Assembly: GCA_020722685.1 (NCBI GenBank)
Contig: DYKH01000055.1
Coordinates: forward strand, 1-34,566
From: Caldithrix sp.
Lineage (GTDB): Bacteria; KSB1; UBA2214; DYKH01
Direction: 5' to 3'
Length of the DNA stretch: 34,566 nucleotides
Shown here: piece by piece, positions 16,383 to 23,112 of the stretch
Layout: the number at the start of each line of letters is the position of its first letter
Numbering within the stretch: position 1 is the stretch's first letter
Program-made: the position numbers and the translations under genes
Notes under the pieces: model-generated
Seen by the model: the letters and a program-made list of their open reading frames with translations, nothing else
Database searches by the model: none
Told to the model about the DNA's origin: nothing

Positions 16383-16605
16383 GTACGTCAAACCGTTCTC
16401 GAGATGCTATTATTAAGATACAGGGTTCCAAGTTTGGTAGCATTTTGCTGACCAAAAGAAGCAAAGACAATGCCCTCTTTTTCCCCAGCCACAAGCAGAC
16501 AGACCAGGTTGTTCAGCGAGTATCTTTAAAAGCGAAAGCCACTGGTCACCATGAAACCACACATACGACACAATTCAAACAGGGCATTGAAAGCATGACC
16601 GCTGT

Positions 16606-17661
16606 CTATGATCCCACCGTTTGAGCACCGACGTATTTAAGAACCGATTGATGGATTCTCTCCGGTAAAATGGCGCGCATACATTCGAACGTACCGATGG
16701 GGCAGCGATTTCTGCCATGAATGCCGCAGGGCCGGCAGGACAGCTCGTGTTCGACGATCGTGTTATTGGCGCCGTATGGATAAAAGCCAAATGCCGGAAC
16801 CGTAGAGCCAAAGATGGCAATAACCGGCGTGCCGACTGCCGTTGCTAAATGTTGTGGAGCACTGTCGTTGCTGACCAAGACGCGACATCTTCGCATTAGT
16901 TCCGCAGATTGTCGCAGGCTAAGCTGCCCGCAAGCGTTCAAGACCCGGTCCTCAAGTCCGGCAACGATTCTTTGGCACAGCTCACGGTCGGCTTCTCCGC
17001 CGATCAAGCCGACGCCGAAGCCCTCGTCCACCAGCCGGGACATGAGTGTCCGGAAATACCCGGCCGGCCATCTTTTGGTCGCCCAAACCGAACCCGGCGC
17101 CACTGCTATGAGATCCCTGCCCGACATTCCTTGTTGAGAAACGAGGTTGTCGATTGCGACAACGTCAGCGGCGTCGGAAAAGACCTCCGGCGTACGATCG
17201 GCAATAGGAATGTCCAGAGCCTCGATCAATGCCAAGTTGCGATCCACTTCATGCGCGCTTTGCACGTAAGACACCTTTTGTGTCAGCAAGAAGGCCCCGG
17301 CGCTGGTAGTAAATCCCACTCGCCATCGGGCGCCCGTGCCGCGGGCGATCACCGCGCTGCGCAAAGAGCGATGCGGCACAAAAACCGCATCGTAGGCTTC
17401 AGTGCGCATTTTGCCGATCATGCGCAACAGCCCGGTCAATCCGGAATCACTGCCTCGTTTATCGTAAACAATCAATCGCTCAAGGTGCGGATTGGTCTCC
17501 AACAAATTGGCGGCTGCCGGAATCACCATGGCATGAACCATCGCCTGCGGAAAAGAACACTTGGCCGCCTTAATCAGCGGCGTTGCCAAAACAACGTCGC
17601 CAATGAAAGCGGTTTGCACAATCAGTATTTTGCGAATGCTGGTTCGTTCACCAAGCGTCAT
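16606..17661 (-). CDS. waaF: Lipopolysaccharide heptosyltransferase II-like GT9 protein
   Basis: The 351-residue protein has the GT9 N-terminus KILIVQTAFIGDVVLATPLIKA, a substrate region APGSVWATKRWPAGYF (about 185-200) and the donor site VSNDSAPQHLATAVGTPVIAIFGST (about 263-287) followed by FGFYPYG and RPCGIHGRNRCPIG, which match WaaF best. It would add the second heptose to lipid A-Kdo-heptose in the cytoplasm. ATG at 17661 lies inside the end of the URO-D-type gene (14-base overlap), so it is co-translated with it. Together with the GT9 at 14171 there are two core transferases in the same gene chain. The exact acceptor is inferred. Confidence 0.88.
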   Translation of the reverse strand: MTLGERTSIRKILIVQTAFIGDVVLATPLIKAAKCSFPQAMVHAMVIPAAANLLETNPHLERLIVYDKRGSDSGLTGLLRMIGKMRTEAYDAVFVPHRSLRSAVIARGTGARWRVGFTTSAGAFLLTQKVSYVQSAHEVDRNLALIEALDIPIADRTPEVFSDAADVVAIDNLVSQQGMSGRDLIAVAPGSVWATKRWPAGYFRTLMSRLVDEGFGVGLIGGEADRELCQRIVAGLEDRVLNACGQLSLRQSAELMRRCRVLVSNDSAPQHLATAVGTPVIAIFGSTVPAFGFYPYGANNTIVEHELSCRPCGIHGRNRCPIGTFECMRAILPERIHQSVLKYVGAQTVGS

Positions 17662-18661
17662 AATCGTCGAGCGAAATTTCTTTCCTGCGCCAGCTCTTCC
17701 CCGCTTTCATGAAGGCTTCGATATTCTCCAGCGGAGTTTCTGGGGGTAGATCGCAACCGGTGCTGAGGATAAAATTCTCGTGCGGCGCCATCCTTTCCAA
17801 CAGCTCGTGCACAGCCTTGTTAACGCCCTCGGGGGTTTCCTGCAGCATAACTCGCACCGGGTCGACATTGCCGATCAGGTAGACGTCGTCCGGCAATTCA
17901 TTGGCCACCTCGGACAGGTCCACCAATGAGTCCAGACTCAAGCCACGGGCGCCCGTCCCGACCATTTCCGAAACAAGATGGCTGGTATCACCGCATATAT
18001 GCAGGATGGTAAAGACACTCAGGTTGTCGATTAGCCTCTTGATGAACTGACCGGAGAATTGCCGAAAACTTTGGGGCGACAACATGACAGCGGTCGGCTC
18101 CACGATAGCGATCATATCGCATCCGGCGGCTTCCAACGCTTTGGCATAGCGCGAGATGGTTCCGACGCAAAACTCCAAGACGCCTAGAACCGTTTCTTTG
18201 TCCGTTATGGTCGCCATGGCAATATCGTTGGCACCCATGAGCAATCCGGCCAAAGTGAAGGGGCCGACCACATATGCACCTTTCAGCATGTCAAGATGTG
18301 CGCTCATGAGCCGCATGGTCTCTATGAAAGCAGCAACTCGACCGTCTTTGAGTGGATCAAGGGAAAGAAACTGATTCAAGTCGGTCGTGGCTTTGACCAA
18401 TGGGTATTCGACCGAGGGAGATTCCCACAAAGGAAACCGCACCGGCAAACCCAGGGCATTGGCCTCCACCGCCAAATCCATCATAAAGAAGATGCCGTCG
18501 GGCTCAAAGCGTTTGCATAACTCGTAAATGCTCCAAAAGTGCAATCCCCAATTGAACTCATTTTGCTTAATCGTTGACTGCGTCAACTGAATACCGGGAT
18601 AGCCCATCAAGGGTATCATCAATGGTCTGCCAAGCTTGGATGAAAGCTCGCCCAATTCCAT
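17648..18661 (-). CDS. URO-D superfamily methyltransferase-like protein (MtaA/CmuA type)
   Basis: The 337-residue protein is a TIM-barrel of the uroporphyrinogen decarboxylase superfamily: GYPGIQLTQSTI near the start, DGIFFMMDLAVEANALG (about 54-70), VVGPFTLAGLLMG (about 131-143), ILHICGDTS with His221 and Cys223, IGNVDP, and STGCDLPPETPLENI with Cys303. His-x-Cys plus a late Cys is the zinc and thiol-methylating site of MtaA-like corrinoid methyltransferases, not the HemE active site. It should act on a methylated cobamide or a thiol substrate in the cytoplasm. It is unusual in that it is embedded between waaF and an LpxL-like gene. ATG at 18661 has AAAGG about 12 bases before. No corrinoid protein is nearby. 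Confidence 0.85.
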   Translation of the reverse strand: MELGELSSKLGRPLMIPLMGYPGIQLTQSTIKQNEFNWGLHFWSIYELCKRFEPDGIFFMMDLAVEANALGLPVRFPLWESPSVEYPLVKATTDLNQFLSLDPLKDGRVAAFIETMRLMSAHLDMLKGAYVVGPFTLAGLLMGANDIAMATITDKETVLGVLEFCVGTISRYAKALEAAGCDMIAIVEPTAVMLSPQSFRQFSGQFIKRLIDNLSVFTILHICGDTSHLVSEMVGTGARGLSLDSLVDLSEVANELPDDVYLIGNVDPVRVMLQETPEGVNKAVHELLERMAPHENFILSTGCDLPPETPLENIEAFMKAGKSWRRKEISLDDYDAW

Positions 18662-18679
18662 GTCGTGCGTTACCTTTGT

Positions 18680-19606
18680 TCAACCAAATCGTTCGCCCGC
18701 TTGCCGCGGTTTCGTTTTCCAGCGCTTGTGCATCCAAAACCAATGGTCCGGCCATTTGCGGATGCTTTCTTCCAAGATGCGGGTATGCCTTTGAGTGAGA
18801 ATGCGAATGTTTTCCTCGCTGGTTCCCTTCAAACCAGCGGTGTCGATCCTTTGCAGGTACACCGTGTGGCGTCCGTGCTTTTCGCGGACGGAAATCCCAA
18901 AGATCAACGGCGCGCCGGTCTTGAGGGCAAAGATAGCCGGACCGGAGGCAGTGGAGGACGGACGGCCAAGAAAATCCACAAAGACGCCCTCATCGTGTGC
19001 ATCCTGATCACCCAGCATGGCGACAAGCTTGTTTTGCTTAAGCGCCCGAATGACACCGCGAATAGCCATGCCCAATGGGATGGTCTCGATGCCTACGCTG
19101 GCGCGATGCTGATTGATGAGTTTGTCAATCAGAGCATTTCTTTGTTCGCGGGCGATGGCGGACATCGGGTAACCTAAGGCCCGAATCGCCGCAGCCATAA
19201 TCTCCCAATTGCCAAAATGCCCGCTCATGCACACCGTTCCCACCCCGCAGGCGGAAGCTTCGGCGAAAAGGTGAGAATTCACTAAGGTTACTTGTCTGGC
19301 AAGCGCTTCTGGGGAGGCTTTGGGGAGCCGCAAAAATTCGATGATGTTTTGGCCAAAATTCACGTAGGTTCGACGCGCGAGGTTTTTGATTTCCGGCAGC
19401 GGCTTTTCCGGAAACGCACGCACAAGGTTTTCCATCGCCACGCGCCGGCGAATGCGAACAACGGAAAAAGCAAATATGCCCAGCCCCCGGCCAAACCACA
19501 ACGCGGCTCCCAACGGCAACAACTGAATAAAGAAGCGAATCAACAGAACCAAATAGTATTCGAGGTAGTTTTGCAGCATTTTCATGCGGCGAATGTACAC
19601 AATCAC
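18680..19606 (-). CDS. LpxL/HtrB-like lipid A late acyltransferase
   Basis: The product (308 residues from GTG at 19606; ATG at 19585 or 19579 would be shorter by 7 or 9) begins with a hydrophobic anchor (about 16-50) and has the acyltransferase motif SGHFGNWE with His130 and Glu135, then MLGDQDAHDEGVFVDFLGRPSSTASGPAIFA (about 195-225), typical of the lauroyl/myristoyl transferases. It would place a secondary acyl chain on Kdo-lipid A at the inner membrane. The nearby heptosyltransferase genes and the lpxK and lpxB genes farther right fit. The start is uncertain because no site has a strong ribosome binding site. Confidence 0.88.
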   Translation of the reverse strand: MIVYIRRMKMLQNYLEYYLVLLIRFFIQLLPLGAALWFGRGLGIFAFSVVRIRRRVAMENLVRAFPEKPLPEIKNLARRTYVNFGQNIIEFLRLPKASPEALARQVTLVNSHLFAEASACGVGTVCMSGHFGNWEIMAAAIRALGYPMSAIAREQRNALIDKLINQHRASVGIETIPLGMAIRGVIRALKQNKLVAMLGDQDAHDEGVFVDFLGRPSSTASGPAIFALKTGAPLIFGISVREKHGRHTVYLQRIDTAGLKGTSEENIRILTQRHTRILEESIRKWPDHWFWMHKRWKTKPRQAGERFG

Positions 19607-19627
19607 GCCAAAATTTCCAACAAGAGA

Positions 19628-20590
19628 TTATTCGGCTTGAGGGGAGTCGGAACCGGGTTTTCCCGCGCTCGATGGGTTCGCCTCGGGCATTTCCGGTTCC
19701 GGCACACTTTCCCATTCACGCAATTTGCGCCGAGTGCGCCGGCGAATGGCCAGCCAGGCGAAGACGCCCAATGCCAGAATCAGCACCCAAACGTAGGAAT
19801 CGAATTCGGAAAGCCAAAACCATTTATAGTTCTTTTTCACATGTGCAATCCATTCCTGCTCAAAGCCGACAAAAGTGCTGCCGGTGGCCAAATGAAAACC
19901 GGCATCCAGATCCTTTCCTTCGCGGATTCCTTGCAAAATGATGCGCAAAGCCTCGATGTCATACGTGAGCAGAAGATAGTGCACCGCCGAGTAGCTTTCC
20001 TGATAAGCGAGCTCGGCTTTTGCCTTCTGAAAATCAAGGACCCGGTCCACCTCGGCCAAAGGGATCAGCGAATTGGCCGCCACCGCTTTTGAAAGGGTGG
20101 TGAGAGTATTCCATTTTTGAGCCTCCGCATAAAATATGGCCAAACCCTCGTCAAGCCAGCGCGGAACGGGCCGATAACGGACGCACTCATGCAGGAGAAG
20201 GTGGACGAGCTCGTGAACGAGGGTAGCCCGAAAATCCGTCTCCGGCCGGTCCCAACGGGGAGACTTGACCACCATGACACGTGAAGCCGGAACGGCAAAA
20301 GCGCCTGTCCATTTGGGCAAATCGCCGCGCGCAAAATCAAAAAATTCCTTGCGCGAAGGCGCAAGGAAAAGGTGGAAGGTGTCGGCAATACTGAGTTGCA
20401 AATCATCGGCTATTTCCAGATACGCCTTGCTTAGGATGGCAGACGCCTCTCTTGCATGGGATGAATCCATGGGCAGATAGTGCACAAGAATTTGCGGCGG
20501 GACAAAGAGCCGGCTTGCATTCGAATCGCGGGAGGCGGATAGCCCGGGAACTCCTGTGAGAATCAGGCACCAGGTTAAAAATGGCTTCAT
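19628..20590 (-). CDS. Membrane-anchored zinc peptidase (peptidase MA-like)
   Basis: The 320-residue protein has a signal peptide (1-20), a zinc-peptidase active site HELVH (126-130) with a third ligand candidate Glu148 in WLDEGLAIFYAEA, a pattern of peptidase MA-like gluzincins, and a transmembrane segment near 265-283 followed by a basic stop (RRRTRRK) and an acidic, Pro-rich tail. The catalytic part is therefore outside and the tail inside. Substrate is not known; the position next to the lipid A acyltransferase suggests envelope quality control or maturation. ATG at 20590. Confidence 0.83.
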   Translation of the reverse strand: MKPFLTWCLILTGVPGLSASRDSNASRLFVPPQILVHYLPMDSSHAREASAILSKAYLEIADDLQLSIADTFHLFLAPSRKEFFDFARGDLPKWTGAFAVPASRVMVVKSPRWDRPETDFRATLVHELVHLLLHECVRYRPVPRWLDEGLAIFYAEAQKWNTLTTLSKAVAANSLIPLAEVDRVLDFQKAKAELAYQESYSAVHYLLLTYDIEALRIILQGIREGKDLDAGFHLATGSTFVGFEQEWIAHVKKNYKWFWLSEFDSYVWVLILALGVFAWLAIRRRTRRKLREWESVPEPEMPEANPSSAGKPGSDSPQAE

Positions 20591-20695
20591 AGCTGCTCAA
20601 ACAACGGATGAAATGAATAAGCCACAGCGGCGGGTTGCCCTGTGGCTTGCCAAAGAATGAATGCATTTCGGAACGGGCGTCCGTAGACCATCACG

Positions 20696-21088
20696 TCAGT
20701 TGTCGGGGTTGCCGTCAACCTTCAGATACTCGATCAGGGCGCTCCGCATAGCTTCGATCTGATCCTTCGCCATGGTGAAGGCGCAATCCGGATTGGTATA
20801 GAAGCAGTCGGTGCCGAGGCATTTTTGCGCCGGCTCTTTGCAGCCCTTCTCTCTCTGGTACCAGGAGATGGGCTTCATTCGTTTGCTAATGTCCTCACGG
20901 GAAAAGGCCTTCCCTTTCGCTTGAATGCCAAACTCGATGGTCTTTTCCCAAATAAACTGGCGCGCTTCAATAAGCTCCCGCGCGTCGAATTCATCGACCA
21001 GAGGATTGATGGGCGCGCCACTAAACAGGCGTCGAAGAATTTCCAGCTTTATGCTTGCTTTCAGCAGCGGTTCTTGCACGACCAACAT
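20696..21088 (-). CDS. Unrecognised 130-residue Cys-containing protein
   Basis: I do not recognise the family. The product is soluble, with a helical N-terminal two thirds (LKASIKLEILRRLFSG, DARELIEARQFIWEKT) and a C-terminal cluster of four Cys within GCKEPAQKCLGTDCFYTNPDC (about residues 82-102), a possible metal or disulfide site. ATG at 21088 is the only good start after an upstream stop; no clear ribosome binding site was found. It is downstream of the small GTPase-like gene (95-base gap) and on the same strand, so may be the last member of that transcription unit. Confidence 0.6.
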   Translation of the reverse strand: MLVVQEPLLKASIKLEILRRLFSGAPINPLVDEFDARELIEARQFIWEKTIEFGIQAKGKAFSREDISKRMKPISWYQREKGCKEPAQKCLGTDCFYTNPDCAFTMAKDQIEAMRSALIEYLKVDGNPDN

Positions 21089-21183
21089 ATCGGCACTGTC
21101 ATTTATACTATTAGACGTGGCTTTCTCACTTTACAACCAAAAGAATGCATAAAATGGACGCACATGGACCCTTGAATGAAACC

Positions 21184-21693
21184 CTATGATGCCGCCTCGA
21201 TCAGCGTATCAAGTACCGACACGGTTGCGCGGCGAATGCCGTTGGCGTCGGAGCTGCGATAGAAAAAAAAGTCAACGTGCGGAGCCAAAGAAATTCCCGC
21301 TTTGAACATGTCCTCTTTGATGGGATAGGGATTACTGCGCACATCGGCAGCGAGTACCAGCGGAGCACTGAATTGCTGCGTCAAAAAATCGAGAATCCGA
21401 CTGGCACCCTCATAGGACTGCTGATTATACCAATCAAACAAAATGATGCAGCCGAGCATCTTGGGAGCGATCAGGTCCCAAGCAAAGTCGAAATTCTTGC
21501 CGTTGTAGCCTACGCCGTAAAGAAAAAGCAAAATGTCTCTGTTGACCGGCAGCCGACCGAAAATGACATCCTGATCGGTTATGACCACGTCTTTGCAAAG
21601 AGAGCTTATGAACTCGTACTTTGCCGAGCCGGGAGGCCCAACGATGACAATCTCTCCTATCCTTTGCGTTTCGTGATATAAATAATTTTCCAT
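21184..21693 (-). CDS. Small Ras/MglA-like protein with degenerate nucleotide-binding motifs
   Basis: From ATG at 21693 the product is about 169 residues; the frame is open further to 21804, but the extra 37 residues are not conserved-looking. After IGEIVIVGPPGSAKYEF (a Walker A-like loop with A and Y at positions usually G and S/T) come FGRLPVNRDILLFLYG, FDFAWDLIAPKMLGCIILFD (the D-x-x-G to LFD region) and PLVLAADVRSN, where the canonical NKxD is missing. The overall pattern is that of small GTPases beside roadblock or DUF4388 proteins, but the ligand residues are altered, so it may not bind GTP normally. It lies downstream of the two DUF4388 regulators and is probably one of their partners. 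Confidence 0.7.
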   Translation of the reverse strand: MENYLYHETQRIGEIVIVGPPGSAKYEFISSLCKDVVITDQDVIFGRLPVNRDILLFLYGVGYNGKNFDFAWDLIAPKMLGCIILFDWYNQQSYEGASRILDFLTQQFSAPLVLAADVRSNPYPIKEDMFKAGISLAPHVDFFFYRSSDANGIRRATVSVLDTLIEAAS

Positions 21694-21867
21694 CTTCCCA
21701 ACCAACCGCACACGGGAGATCGAGTTACAATTTGCCGACAAAACCGGCGCTGTCGGCGTCCGCAGGCTATTCCCGTAGAGACTCGCTTCGCTTTTTGCTT
21801 CCATGCATCTCGGAGCGCCGGCAGCGACAAACCGGGCGAACGCCTTTTCCGAAGAACTTTGTAAGGA

Positions 21868-23100
21868 CTAAATGGACATGAGTTTTTGGCGAATCAGCAA
21901 CAAATCACCCTTGGCGAGACGAACTTTATGCGGCCGCTTAACGCCGGCAATCGCACCGGCGTTTCGCAGAGCCGGTGCGCTGGTAGCGATGGCCGATTCC
22001 CTACGTTGATCTGCTTCAGGTGCGACGTCTCTTGGATTCTCCTTCCTCTTGAAGAAGGCGGCAATTCTGGAATATGGACTCTCGGTTCTACTTCGCTCCT
22101 GATGGATTCGCTCCAATATGGTCCTCGCCAGAGGATCATTGGCTTGGTGGGCCGAAGGCTCTTTGATGAGAAAACCTTTGTCCAAAAGAGACTTTACCAG
22201 CTCCAAAGCTCGCAGCTCTTCCATTTTGCTGGCTTCAATGCCTGACAGGATCGTATTCGGATCGGCAAACAATTGCAGCAGTCCCTTTTCCGGCTTGGTG
22301 AGATAACCTCCTTCGCCGGCTGGAATGGCCCGCACCACGGTATTAAGCGGTGGTAGCTGGTTGGCGATTTGTCGCCATTGGTGAATGAGCTTGGTGCCAT
22401 GTTGGAGTATCTCTCGATTGGCCTCCTTGATCATCCTAATCCGATCCACCAACTGCAGGGAAACCTTGAAAGTTCCTTCCAACCAGGTCAACATGTTGGT
22501 CAATGCCTTACCCGGCTCCATCCCGTTCGCTTGCGCATCGATAACCTTCCCCTCCTCGACATAAACCCGGCCTTCTTCGCTGTTGCGCATCAGATAAATG
22601 ATGCCCGATTTATTGCCAAGCTCCAAAGTCTGAATCAGATCTACCAGGTTCATTTCCTCTAAATTCCCCGAGAAGCCGTGATCGCTGCTGCTGCGGGTCT
22701 CGGCAATGGCTTCGATTTCCTGCAAAATGGATTCGACTCTGGCGACCACCTCCTCGGGATAGTAGGGCTTGCCGACGTAATCGTCGATGCCGATCTGCAT
22801 GCTTTTCAGCCGCTCCTCAAGGATCGCTTCTCTGGCGGTAACAAGGATCGAAATATGCCGGGTGGTGCTGTTGCTCTTCAGCCGCTTGATAAGCTGCACT
22901 CCACTTTCCAACGGCATTTCCAGTTCAGTGATGAGCAAGGTGGGTGGACGCTTGACACAAGATTCAAAGGCTTTCTGGGTATCGTGGAAAAAGTGTACCT
23001 CCAGGCCTTCATTTCTGAGTGCCTTCAGTAGGGCCTCAGATTCCGGCCCGGAAGCATCCACTAACAGAATTTGCGGCTTTTGTTGTCCGTTCAGGTTCAT
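21868..23100 (-). CDS. Atypical response regulator: receiver (Asp to Glu) plus DUF4388
   Basis: The 410-residue protein has a receiver domain (1-125) with LLVD15, the position of the phospho-accepting Asp occupied by Glu59 (TELEMP), Thr88 and Lys111 in place. A DUF4388 (PATAN-like) domain follows (about 142-230, FSGNLEEMNLVDLIQTLELGNKSGIIYL then GRVYVEEGKVIDA). The rest (about 230-410) is helical and then disordered, basic near the end, without a DNA-binding domain. Glu at the Asp site commonly imitates a phosphorylated state or marks a pseudo-receiver. It follows the longer regulator by 12 bases. No sensor kinase is adjacent. DUF4388 domains occur in regulators of motility or secretion; the role here is unknown. 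Confidence 0.85.
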   Translation of the reverse strand: MNLNGQQKPQILLVDASGPESEALLKALRNEGLEVHFFHDTQKAFESCVKRPPTLLITELEMPLESGVQLIKRLKSNSTTRHISILVTAREAILEERLKSMQIGIDDYVGKPYYPEEVVARVESILQEIEAIAETRSSSDHGFSGNLEEMNLVDLIQTLELGNKSGIIYLMRNSEEGRVYVEEGKVIDAQANGMEPGKALTNMLTWLEGTFKVSLQLVDRIRMIKEANREILQHGTKLIHQWRQIANQLPPLNTVVRAIPAGEGGYLTKPEKGLLQLFADPNTILSGIEASKMEELRALELVKSLLDKGFLIKEPSAHQANDPLARTILERIHQERSRTESPYSRIAAFFKRKENPRDVAPEADQRRESAIATSAPALRNAGAIAGVKRPHKVRLAKGDLLLIRQKLMSI

Positions 23101-23112
23101 TAGGTCGTTTTG

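Noticed and set aside
16434..16447. Sigma-54 promoter (TTGG...TTGC) between two envelope genes
   Set aside because: The spacing between GG and GC is one base short and it points rightward, where no plus-strand gene follows.
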